Shown here: positions 1 to 6,465 of the stretch, piece after piece
Position numbering within the stretch: position 1 is the stretch's first letter
Layout of the letters: each line of letters opens with the position of its first letter
Assembly (NCBI GenBank): GCA_009698975.1
Contig: WLPB01000050.1
Span: 1-7,438, forward strand
Length of the DNA stretch: 7,438 bases
Reading direction: 5' to 3'
DNA from: Actinomycetota bacterium
GTDB lineage: Bacteria; Actinomycetota; Actinomycetes; Nanopelagicales; Nanopelagicaceae
The notes under the pieces: generated by a model
Told to the model about the DNA's origin: nothing
What the model saw: the letters and a program-made list of their open reading frames with translations, nothing else
The model's database searches: none
Translations under genes and position numbers: made by a program

Positions 1-1
1 A

Positions 2-1771
2 TTTGTTGAGAGATTTATTCGCGAGGCAAAAGCTGCAGCATCTCTCTCGCATCCCAATATTGTCGCTGTTCAAGATCAAGGATGGAATCAAAGCGGTACG
101 CCTGCTGTATTTATTGTTATGGAGTTGGTGGAAGGCCACACTCTACGCGAGTACCTCAACGAGCAAGGTCGCCTGAGCTTCCGCGATGGGGTGAAGTTTT
201 TACTTCCAGTACTGAGCGCACTCTCTGCCGCGCACCGCATTGGAATTATCCATCGTGATATCAAACCCGAAAATATTCTCATCTCTCGTGAGGGCCGTAT
301 CAAAATTGCCGACTTCGGTTTAGCAAAGGGGCCTCTGCTTGGAAGCACAATGACTGCAGAGGCAAGCATCATTATGGGTAGCGTCTCTTACCTCTCCCCC
401 GAGCAAGTTCAACGCGGAATCGCTGACTCCCGTAGCGATGTATATGCCGTTGGTATCACTGCCTTTGAAATCTTTACCGGCAAGAAACCTTACGATGGCG
501 CTGAACCGATTCAAATTGCATTTATGCACGTTAATGAGCGAGTGCCGCGCGTAAGCACAATGAGAAGTGATATTCCTGGCTCACTTGATGATTTGATTTA
601 TCAAGCCACATCAAGTGATGCCGATGATCGACCACGGGATGCGGGAGAGTTTCATCAAAGATTGCTTGCAATTAACGCATCTCTTAACCCTAAAGAGAAT
701 CAACTCAGCCTAGAGCTCGATATTCCAATTGAACCTATGCGCCCTGCCGGCAAAGTAAAGAGCCTACGAAAGAAAGTCAGAGAGCTAACGACCCAAATTC
801 CGAAGCAAGCTGAAGAAAGTGAGGAGATACCTTCCCCTGTTGAGCCAGAGAGCACAGCACAGATTAATAAGCGACGCAGGGCAAGTAAACGCGTTCGCCG
901 CAATCGAAAAATTGCCCTTGTACTGGCCATAGCAGTGGGAGTCTCTGGTTGGTACACCTTGATTGGCCCAGGAAGTCGAGTAGTTGTTCCATCGACAGTG
1001 GGTGCTAATCAAGAAGAGCTGCTTCAAGCACTATCGCCATTAGGTCTAAAATCGATAGTGGTCGAAGAACGTTATAGTGAAGAAATTGCAAGCGGACTTG
1101 TCATTGCATCCATCCCAGAAGGTGGTGGCAAAGTTGATCAAGGTGGCACTGTAAAGATCATCCTCTCTAAAGGGGCAGAACGATACTCAGTACCAAATCT
1201 TGTGGGATTAACACCGGATGCTGCATCTACCTCAATTACCAAGAGCCCGTTAGTAGTTGGAGCCGTCAAGGAGATATTTAGTTCGACAATTCCAAAGGGC
1301 TACATCATCTCTTCATCGCCAACTGCAGGCACAAGAGTCAAACGCGGCACGAAAGTTTCATTTGTAGTCAGTAAAGGAATAGAGCAAGTCTTAATCGCTT
1401 CTTATATTGGAATGAGTGGCGAACAGGCTCTTACCGAGCTCACTGAAGCAGGCTTCAATGTCACTTCTACATATGCCTTCAGCGAAGTCAGACTTGCCGG
1501 AGAGGTAATTTCACAAATGCCGGCCGGAGGAACAAGTGCTAATAAGGCGAGTGCAGTTTCAATTGTTATCTCCAAAGGTGGCCAGTTCTCCTACATCCCT
1601 AATCTCTACTCGATTGAAGAGCTAAAGGCTGTGAAAGCACTTGAAGATTTAGGCTTGAAAGTTATCGTTAAGAAAATCGGCAAGAAGCCAATTAAGAAGG
1701 TAACAGGCATGGTGCCTAAGGTTGGAAGTAAGGTAAAACGTGGCAGTACTGTGACCATCACAGTAGGGTAA
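2..1771 (+). CDS. pknL: PASTA-domain Ser/Thr protein kinase, PknL/PknB-like, 5' partial
   Basis: This is a membrane-anchored Hanks-type kinase whose outer PASTA repeats are expected to bind peptidoglycan fragments. The reading frame is open from base 2, so the first visible ATG (119) is internal; about 50 N-terminal residues (P-loop, VAIK lysine) lie outside the window. In visible residues: alpha-C Glu 8 (REAKAAA), hinge VMELVEG, catalytic loop HRDIKPEN 84-91 with Asp 86, DFG 104-106, activation loop with TMT 116-118, then GSVSYLSPE in place of the usual GT..Y..PE. The kinase domain ends near 224. A basic stretch (about 291-303, RRR...RVRRNRK) precedes one transmembrane helix (about 304-322), then four PASTA repeats at about 326-391, 392-459, 460-526 and 527-589. 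The kinase is intact wherever visible. The name pknL rests on a nearby class II DAHP synthase gene, as in Mycobacterium and Corynebacterium; M. tuberculosis PknL lacks PASTA repeats, and a PknB-type name is possible. Ends TAA, 4 bases before nfo. Confidence 0.9.
   Translation, partial: FVERFIREAKAAASLSHPNIVAVQDQGWNQSGTPAVFIVMELVEGHTLREYLNEQGRLSFRDGVKFLLPVLSALSAAHRIGIIHRDIKPENILISREGRIKIADFGLAKGPLLGSTMTAEASIIMGSVSYLSPEQVQRGIADSRSDVYAVGITAFEIFTGKKPYDGAEPIQIAFMHVNERVPRVSTMRSDIPGSLDDLIYQATSSDADDRPRDAGEFHQRLLAINASLNPKENQLSLELDIPIEPMRPAGKVKSLRKKVRELTTQIPKQAEESEEIPSPVEPESTAQINKRRRASKRVRRNRKIALVLAIAVGVSGWYTLIGPGSRVVVPSTVGANQEELLQALSPLGLKSIVVEERYSEEIASGLVIASIPEGGGKVDQGGTVKIILSKGAERYSVPNLVGLTPDAASTSITKSPLVVGAVKEIFSSTIPKGYIISSSPTAGTRVKRGTKVSFVVSKGIEQVLIASYIGMSGEQALTELTEAGFNVTSTYAFSEVRLAGEVISQMPAGGTSANKASAVSIVISKGGQFSYIPNLYSIEELKAVKALEDLGLKVIVKKIGKKPIKKVTGMVPKVGSKVKRGSTVTITVG
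1764..1769 (+). promoter_or_regulatory. Possible leaderless -10 element (TAGGGT) for nfo
   Basis: TAGGGT fits the actinobacterial -10 pattern TANNNT and is followed by exactly six bases (AAGCCA) before the GTG start at 1776, so transcription could begin at the G of the start codon. GTGGCA at 1740-1745 matches four of six bases of TTGACA with an 18-base spacer. The element overlaps the stop codon of the kinase. The same AGGG could instead act as a Shine-Dalgarno sequence seven bases from the start, so the two readings compete. No expression evidence is available. Confidence 0.4.
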
Positions 1772-1775
1772 GCCA

Positions 1776-2642
1776 GTGCCTACCTCAAAGAATTCTCGTC
1801 CACGCATCGGAGCCCACACGCCGACCTCTGGTGGAATGGCAAAGCGATCCATCGCATATGCTGAATTAACTCAGGCAGAAGCAATCCAGGTTTTTACATC
1901 TAACCCGCGGGGCTGGGCAATGCCTGAGACAAATCATGAAGCAGATGCGCTCTTTCGTGAGAACGCAGATGCGCTCGACCTTGAGGTCTATGTCCACGCA
2001 CCATTTCTTATTAATTTAGGATCACCGACTGAAGATACATATAAGAATTCTTTGGCATCTACTGCTTACTCGCTCAAGCGGGGCGAAGAAATTGGCGCCC
2101 ATGGCGTGGTTGTTCATACAGGCTCAGCAGTTAAGGAAGAGTTCATTGATAAAGCATGGAAGCAGATTAATAAAGGCATGATGCCTATTCTCGAAGCCCT
2201 CAGTGATGATGCACCTATGTTGCTGCTCGAACCCACTGCAGGCCAGGGTCAATCACTTGTTAAGCGCCTGGAAGATTTAGAGAAATACCTCAAGGCACTT
2301 GAATATCACCCGAAGGTCGGCATTTGTTTGGATACTTGCCATGTTTTTGCGGCAGGCCATGACATCGCCAAAAAGGGTGGGATGAAAGAGACGCTCGATC
2401 TTCTCGTTGAGGTTGCCGGAATCGAACGTATTCAACTGATTCACGCAAATGACTCAATGGATGTCTGTGGCGCGCTCAAGGATCGCCACGAAAATATTGG
2501 TAAAGGTCATATCGGAGTAGATCCGTTTAAAGAACTGCTCGCACACCCAGCTGTCATTAATGCGCCGCTGATCCTGGAAACTCCTGGAATGGAGCCAGAG
2601 CATGGCGAGGAGATCGCCTTACTAAAGAAATTGCGCGGATGA
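1776..2642 (+). CDS. nfo: Endonuclease IV (AP endonuclease, Nfo)
   Basis: This enzyme cleaves DNA on the 5' side of abasic sites and removes 3' blocking groups in base excision repair, acting in the cytoplasm as a TIM-barrel with three zinc ions. The 288-residue length fits the family. All nine expected metal ligands are present: His74 (VYVHAPF), His114 (VVVHTGS), Glu152 (LLLEPTAGQG), Asp186 and His189 (CLDTCHVFAAGHD), His223 (LIHANDS), Asp236 and His238 (DRHENIGKGHIG), and Glu268 (LILETPG). The start is GTG at 1776; the next in-frame Met (residue 21) would delete the conserved RIGAH....GG segment at 10-20. AGGG at 1765-1768 is a plausible ribosome binding site but also part of a possible -10 element. 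The gene begins 4 bases after the kinase stop, and its TGA overlaps the next ATG (ATGA), so it is probably translated together with the transporter. Confidence 0.96.
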   Translation: MPTSKNSRPRIGAHTPTSGGMAKRSIAYAELTQAEAIQVFTSNPRGWAMPETNHEADALFRENADALDLEVYVHAPFLINLGSPTEDTYKNSLASTAYSLKRGEEIGAHGVVVHTGSAVKEEFIDKAWKQINKGMMPILEALSDDAPMLLLEPTAGQGQSLVKRLEDLEKYLKALEYHPKVGICLDTCHVFAAGHDIAKKGGMKETLDLLVEVAGIERIQLIHANDSMDVCGALKDRHENIGKGHIGVDPFKELLAHPAVINAPLILETPGMEPEHGEEIALLKKLRG

Positions 2643-3529
2643 CCAAGCCACACGAGCATAAGTTAAAAATTGCGCCTTGGGCTTTGCTGGCGGTTTCTGC
2701 TTCCTGGGGATATGCGTTCGTCGTAATGAAGGACGCAATCGAGAAACAAAGCGTCAACAGCTTTCTCTTCTCTCGCTTTGCAGTTGCAGTCCTTGCCATG
2801 CTTGCACTCAACCCAAGAGTTCTTCGGAAGATAGACCGTAATCTACTTTTAAAGGGTTTCTATGCAGGCCTCTTTCTTGGATCGGGGTATATCTTTCAAA
2901 CTCTTGGCCTGAAATTAACCGGTGCCGCCATTACAGGTTTCATTACTGGTCTTTATGTCGTCGCTACCCCAGTTATTGCCGCTCTCTTTCTTCGCCATAA
3001 AATCTCCACACTAACTTGGGCTTGCGTCGCACTGGCGACAATCGGACTTGCCTTTCTCTCACTGCATGGCTGGTCTGTGGGCTTTGGTGAGTTCTTGGTT
3101 TTAGTCAGTGCCATTGGATTCGGAGCTCATATTATTGCTCTTAGTCAGTGGAGTTCTGGATTGGATAGTTATGCATTCACAGTTGTTCAACTTGCAACCT
3201 GCGCACTGCTCACTGGATCTATCTCCCTGGGTCAGGGCTATGAAGCGCCAGTTGATATAAATGGATGGCTAGTTATTTTCTATACAGCGATTGTCTGCAC
3301 TGCAGTGGCTTTTGTGATTCAAACATGGTCGCAAGCCCATATGACCCCTACTAAAGTTGCTGTGATTCTCACGATGGAAGTTGTCTTTGCTGCGGTATTT
3401 GCTTTGTTATTTGGCGGGGAGAGCCTGACTGCTCAGGCATTCTTTGGTGGAGTGCTAGTGGTAATTGCGATGTTCATCATTGTTACTATGGGCGAAGAGA
3501 AAAAGGTAGATTCCACTAATGGCAATTGA
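2639..3529 (+). CDS. EamA/DMT-family membrane transporter
   Basis: This is an integral membrane protein of the drug/metabolite transporter superfamily, with two EamA halves of about five helices each. Its 296 residues show ten hydrophobic segments, near 11-28, 40-57, 71-90, 93-116, 126-142, 149-166, 178-195, 210-227, 238-257 and 267-285. Family hallmarks are the early W-G pattern (SASWGYAFV), the G-Y-x-x-Q-T segment in helix 3 (GSGYIFQTLGL), P in helix 4 (VVATPVIAALFL), and the late segment with T-x-x-A, E and G (TPTKVAVILTMEVVFAAVFALLFGGE). The C-terminus is short and charged. The ATG overlaps the nfo stop as ATGA and no good Shine-Dalgarno is visible, so translational coupling is likely. 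Substrate cannot be told from sequence; amino-acid or metabolite export is common in the family. Being upstream of threonine aldolase makes an amino-acid role thinkable but unproven. Confidence 0.9.
   Translation: MTKPHEHKLKIAPWALLAVSASWGYAFVVMKDAIEKQSVNSFLFSRFAVAVLAMLALNPRVLRKIDRNLLLKGFYAGLFLGSGYIFQTLGLKLTGAAITGFITGLYVVATPVIAALFLRHKISTLTWACVALATIGLAFLSLHGWSVGFGEFLVLVSAIGFGAHIIALSQWSSGLDSYAFTVVQLATCALLTGSISLGQGYEAPVDINGWLVIFYTAIVCTAVAFVIQTWSQAHMTPTKVAVILTMEVVFAAVFALLFGGESLTAQAFFGGVLVVIAMFIIVTMGEEKKVDSTNGN
3507..3512 (+). promoter_or_regulatory. Possible leaderless -10 element (TAGATT) for ltaE
   Basis: TAGATT matches TANNNT and lies exactly six bases (CCACTA) before the ATG at 3519, inside the end of the transporter gene. 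TTACTA at 3483-3488 gives a weak -35 (three of six bases) with an 18-base spacer. The nearest Shine-Dalgarno-like run, AAGG at 3503-3506, is 12 bases from the ATG, which is rather far. This would allow ltaE to be transcribed apart from the upstream genes. It is a pattern match only. Confidence 0.4.
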
Positions 3530-4550
3530 CCTTCGCTCGGATACTGTCACTCAACCGTCTCAAGGAATGCGTGAGGCTATTGCCTCTGCCGCAGTTGGTG
3601 ACGATGTCTATGGTGATGATCCCACCGTTAATTCTCTCGAAGAGCGCGTTGCAGATCTCTTTGGAATGCAAGCGGGGCTCTTCTCCCCCACTGGCTCCTT
3701 GGCTAATCAATTACTGATTCGCCAGTTGGTCAAGCCTGGTGAAGAGTTATTGACCGAAGAACGTGCCCATATAGTTCGAGCTGAACTCGGCGCAGGAGCA
3801 GTCTTTAGTGGAATTACAACTCGTACCTGGAAATCAGAACGTGGTCTGCTAGAAGCAGAAGTTCCCTTGGCGCTGGCACATGAAAATGCTGGGCCATACC
3901 TTGTCTCAACGACTGCAATCGCAGTTGAGAACACCCATAACTTCGGTGGTGGAACTGTTCAACCAATTGGTGAGATTGAAAAGCTGAGCACCCACGCTCG
4001 TGCGCGTGGAATTGCGATGCACCTCGATGGCGCACGTATCTGGAATGCCCATGTTGCATCCGGTGTTGCATTTGCTGAATTCGGAAAGCACTTTGACACT
4101 ATCAGCGTCTGCCTCTCTAAAGGGCTCGGTGCGCCAGTTGGCTCAATATCACTCGGCAGTAAAGAGGTGATTGCGCAAGCACGTATCTGGCGCAAGCGTT
4201 ACGGTGCTGGGATGCGTCAGGTTGGACTACTGGCAGCTGCTGGCCATTACGCGCTGGATCACAACATTGAACGTCTTGCCGACGATCATCTGCGTGCACG
4301 CAAGATTGCCACTGCACTTGCCGCCCACGATTCAACGCTGATTGATCCATCGACTGTCGATACAAATATTGTCGGGCTAGATTTGACCCATGCTGGAATG
4401 AGCGCAGCAGATTTCGCTGCTCGCTGCAAAGAGAATAATCTCTGGATTAGCGCACTGGGAAAGAACTATGCACGTCTAGTTACGCATTTGGATTTCACTG
4501 ATGAACAATGTGATCAAGCAATTGCAATCATGGTGAAGGCTCTAAATTAA
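3519..4550 (+). CDS. ltaE: Low-specificity L-threonine aldolase
   Basis: This PLP enzyme cleaves L-threonine or L-allo-threonine to glycine and acetaldehyde in the cytoplasm. Its 343 residues match the family length (fold type I, beta-eliminating lyase family). The N-terminus IDLRSDTVTQPS is the family signature, with Ser7-Asp8-Thr9. YGDDPTVN follows at 31-38. His84 (ERAHI) is at the place of the ring-stacking active-site histidine (His83 in E. coli). Asp170 and Arg173 lie in HLDGARIWNA, and the PLP lysine is Lys201 in CLSKGLGAPVGS. RYGAGMRQVG at 227-236 is also typical. The start ATG overlaps the transporter by 11 bases and places RSDT at the usual distance from the N-terminus. The TAA stop shares TTAA with the convergent ogt gene. 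The variant that acts on D-threonine belongs to another fold, so substrate stereochemistry at C-alpha is safe; preference between threo and allo forms is not visible. Confidence 0.95.
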   Translation: MAIDLRSDTVTQPSQGMREAIASAAVGDDVYGDDPTVNSLEERVADLFGMQAGLFSPTGSLANQLLIRQLVKPGEELLTEERAHIVRAELGAGAVFSGITTRTWKSERGLLEAEVPLALAHENAGPYLVSTTAIAVENTHNFGGGTVQPIGEIEKLSTHARARGIAMHLDGARIWNAHVASGVAFAEFGKHFDTISVCLSKGLGAPVGSISLGSKEVIAQARIWRKRYGAGMRQVGLLAAAGHYALDHNIERLADDHLRARKIATALAAHDSTLIDPSTVDTNIVGLDLTHAGMSAADFAARCKENNLWISALGKNYARLVTHLDFTDEQCDQAIAIMVKALN

Positions 4551-5053
4551 TCGAGTGCGCCTTCGTGGCGCAAGAGCCACACTTTCTTATCGACTCCGGG
4601 TCCATAATTTCCGATAGCTCCACCAGTTTTAATCACGCGATGGCATGGAACAATTAAGAGAATTTTATTCTTGGCGCAAGCGCTCCCGGCTGCGCGAATT
4701 GCCGCTGGCCGTCCTGCGCTATGGGCAAGATCTGCATAGGAGTCTGCCCTTCCAGCTTTGATTCTGCGCATCGCGCTCCAAGCAGCCTGGGTAAATTCCC
4801 CGCCTGGTTGCTTGACCTTGATTGAGTTAATAACCGAAAGTTCGCCATCGAAGTAGCGCTCCAATTTATCGACGACTATATGGTTCTTACCGCTCTTACC
4901 GATTTTCTCCGACAATTCATCTTCAGATAACGATGAGAGTAAATCCTTAAACCCAGAGAGATTGAGCGCAAGGACGGTTTCACCTCGCGTAAGCAAGTAG
5001 AGCTTGCCAATAGGCGAAGAGAGCGTAGCGCTCTGCAATTCGCCAGCACTCAT
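4547..5053 (-). CDS. ogt: Methylated-DNA--[protein]-cysteine S-methyltransferase (O6-alkylguanine repair)
   Basis: This suicide repair protein moves the alkyl group from O6-alkylguanine in DNA to its own cysteine. The 168-residue product has a poorly conserved N-terminal domain (about 1-80) and the full C-terminal catalytic domain. Cys137 and His138 lie in IVPCHRV. Tyr106 (SYADLA), the arginine finger Arg120 (AIRAAGSA), the Asn hinge Asn129 (KNKILL) and Glu164 (LLRHEG) are all in their expected places. There is no Ada-type regulatory domain, so this is a stand-alone Ogt, not the Ada sensor. Its ATG (5053-5051) shares one base with the aroG stop (TAATG), and no Shine-Dalgarno is evident, so translation is likely coupled to aroG. 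Its TAA overlaps the ltaE stop in the opposite direction. The linkage to aroG has no obvious metabolic meaning. Confidence 0.95.
   Translation of the reverse strand: MSAGELQSATLSSPIGKLYLLTRGETVLALNLSGFKDLLSSLSEDELSEKIGKSGKNHIVVDKLERYFDGELSVINSIKVKQPGGEFTQAAWSAMRRIKAGRADSYADLAHSAGRPAAIRAAGSACAKNKILLIVPCHRVIKTGGAIGNYGPGVDKKVWLLRHEGALD
4556..4590 (+). terminator. Possible terminator hairpins for the plus-strand run
   Basis: Two overlapping inverted repeats sit just after the ltaE stop, inside the 3' end of ogt. The first is TGCGCC (4556-4561), loop TTCGT, GGCGCA (4567-4572). The second is GTGGC (4565-4569), loop GCAAGA, GCCAC (4576-4580), followed by the T-rich ACTTTCTTAT. They share bases 4567-4569 (and the wider GTGGC), so only one can form at a time. 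The second has the better shape for intrinsic termination, but the stem is short and the T tract interrupted. The bases are also coding for ogt, so chance is possible. Confidence 0.3.
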
Positions 5054-6396
5054 TAGCGGTTACGCAACATTTCTGCGACAAGGAATGCGAGCTCGAGTGA
5101 TTGTGAGTGATTCAGACGTGGATCGCACGCTGTCTCATAACGAGATTCGAGATCCTTTTCGGAAATCTTCTCTCCTCCACCGAGGCACTCAGTGACATCA
5201 TCTCCAGTAAGCTCGATATGGATTCCACCAGGATGGGTACCGAGCTTCTTATGAACTTCAAAGAATCCTCGTACCTCATCAAGCACATCATCGAATTGAC
5301 GAGTCTTGTATCCATTGGCGGTCTCAAAGGTATTGCCATGCATAGGGTCACAAACCCAGAGAACCTGAGCGCCACTCTTTGTAACACCTTCAACGAGCGC
5401 AGGCAGGATTTCACGGACCTTTGATGCACCCATACGAGTGATGAAGGTAAGTCGTCCCGGTTCGCGGTTTGGATCAAGTTTTTCGATAAGCGCAAGTGCA
5501 TCTTCGACAGTTGTCTTTGGACCAATCTTTACACCGATTGGGTTGCGCACCTTAGATGCAAAATCAATATGTGCTCCATCAAGTTGGCGAGTGCGTTCGC
5601 CAATCCAAATAAAGTGACCAGATACATCGTATGCAAGGTCGGTACGTGAGTCGATACGAGTGAGTGCTTTCTCGTATTCAATAATCAACGCTTCATGGCT
5701 GGCATAGAAATCAACGGCCTTGAATTCATTGGGATCGACACCGGCTGATTCCATAAATGCGAGAGCGCGACCGATCTCGCTCGCAACTTGCTCGTACTTC
5801 TCGCCGAATTGGGAGTCGCGAATGAATCCCTTATTCCACTCGTGCACTCGACGAAGGTCTGCAAAACCACCCTGGGTAAATGCACGCACTAGGTTCAGCG
5901 TTGCTGCAGAAGTGTTATAGACCTTAACCAATCTATGTGGATCTGGAGTACGGGACTCGGGTGTGAACTCCAAGCCGTTGACTGCATCACCGCGATAGGC
6001 AGGAAGAGTGACATCACCGCGAGTCTCTGTGTCATTAGAACGTGGCTTTGCAAATTGACCAGCCATGCGCCCCACCTTGATTACTGGAAGCGATGATTGA
6101 TACTGAAGCACAGCTGCCATCTGCAAAATAGTTTTAATGCGATTGCGAATCGAGTCGGCAGTTGCAGAACCAAAAGTTTCTGCGCAATCTCCACCTTGAA
6201 GCCAGAATGCTTTACCTGCAGCAGCATCTGCAATACGCGCTTTAAGTTCGTCACATTCGCCAGCAAAAACTAAAGGCGGAAGCGCTTTAAGTTCTGCCAC
6301 CGCTGCAGCCATCGGTGCACCGGCAGAACCACCTGGCCAGTTGGGCTGCTGCGCCGCAACGAGCGATTCGTCGAAGAGGGAATCCAGTGTGCTCAT
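5053..6396 (-). CDS. aroG: 3-deoxy-7-phosphoheptulonate (DAHP) synthase, class II
   Basis: This enzyme condenses PEP with erythrose 4-phosphate to DAHP, the first step of the shikimate pathway to aromatic amino acids. The protein is 447 residues, close to the 462 of M. tuberculosis AroG, and is of the plant-like class II type. The metal ligands are Cys71 (QGGDCAETF), His353 (CDPMHGNTFE), Glu395 (GGIHIELTGDDVTECLGG) and Asp425 (TACDPRLN). Substrate phosphate-binding residues appear in GRMAGQFAKPRS (109-120), WIGERTR (264-270), GVKIGPK (288-294) and FITRMGA (318-324). The ATG start gives the usual N-terminal AAQQPNWP a few residues in. No strong Shine-Dalgarno is present, only AGG about ten bases upstream. 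A possible leaderless -10 lies just before the start, and a hairpin separates the gene from the phosphofructokinase. Feedback regulation by aromatic amino acids cannot be judged by eye. Confidence 0.97.
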   Translation of the reverse strand: MSTLDSLFDESLVAAQQPNWPGGSAGAPMAAAVAELKALPPLVFAGECDELKARIADAAAGKAFWLQGGDCAETFGSATADSIRNRIKTILQMAAVLQYQSSLPVIKVGRMAGQFAKPRSNDTETRGDVTLPAYRGDAVNGLEFTPESRTPDPHRLVKVYNTSAATLNLVRAFTQGGFADLRRVHEWNKGFIRDSQFGEKYEQVASEIGRALAFMESAGVDPNEFKAVDFYASHEALIIEYEKALTRIDSRTDLAYDVSGHFIWIGERTRQLDGAHIDFASKVRNPIGVKIGPKTTVEDALALIEKLDPNREPGRLTFITRMGASKVREILPALVEGVTKSGAQVLWVCDPMHGNTFETANGYKTRQFDDVLDEVRGFFEVHKKLGTHPGGIHIELTGDDVTECLGGGEKISEKDLESRYETACDPRLNHSQSLELAFLVAEMLRNR

Positions 6397-6402
6397 GTGA
6401 TT

Positions 6403-6408
6403 AGCCTA
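6403..6408 (-). promoter_or_regulatory. Possible leaderless -10 element (TAGGCT) for aroG-ogt
   Basis: Read on the minus strand, TAGGCT is followed by exactly six bases (AATCAC) and then the ATG of aroG, the spacing expected if the mRNA starts at the A of the start codon. No convincing -35 is seen (best three of six bases, with a 19-base spacer). The element lies in the 59-base gap (6397-6455), the one truly non-coding stretch of the window, downstream of a hairpin that may end the preceding transcript. Both facts favour a promoter here more than at the two within-gene sites. Confidence 0.5.
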
Positions 6409-6447
6409 AAGAGTAGAAGGGGTTTGATGCGAGGTAATTATTCCTAA

Positions 6448-6465
6448 CTTCGGCCTTAGCCGAAG
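6448..6465 (-). terminator. Stop-codon hairpin at the end of the phosphofructokinase gene
   Basis: On the minus strand the sequence reads CTTCGGC-TAAG-GCCGAAG, a perfect 7-bp stem with a 4-base loop. The loop holds the TAA stop codon of the phosphofructokinase (6458-6456). The bases after it (TTAGGAATAATTA) are AT-rich but have no U tract, so it is not a classic intrinsic terminator. Hairpins with poor U tracts have been proposed to act in Actinobacteria. It could also protect the 3' end of the mRNA or damp read-through into aroG. Confidence 0.5.

Noticed and set aside
119..121. ATG as the start of the kinase gene
   Set aside because: The frame is open to base 2 and encodes clear kinase sequence upstream of it (alpha-C helix with REAKAAA and the SHPNIV segment), so the gene begins outside the window.
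88..372. Antisense reading frame of 94 codons under the kinase domain
   Set aside because: It lies opposite strongly conserved kinase motifs, resembles no known protein and has no start signal; it is a by-product of the coding strand. The same holds for the other antisense frames in the window, such as 700-957, 4117-4365 and 5107-5424.
977..1768. Repeated segments ending in SKG, considered as DNA repeats
   Set aside because: The similarity is at protein level (four PASTA domains); the DNA copies have diverged and do not form a tandem DNA repeat.
1836..1838. Alternative ATG start for nfo
   Set aside because: It would remove the conserved RIGAH....GG segment of endonuclease IV; the GTG at 1776 keeps it and has a suitable upstream signal.
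4518..4525. Palindrome GCAATTGC near the end of ltaE, with flanking TGAT/ATCA, considered as an ogt terminator or operator
   Set aside because: It is short, AT-rich, within coding sequence, and gives only an imperfect hairpin with no U tract on the minus strand.
5112..5525. 137-codon frame on the same strand within aroG
   Set aside because: It is an out-of-frame reading of the conserved C-terminal catalytic part of DAHP synthase, with no family resemblance and no sign of independent translation.
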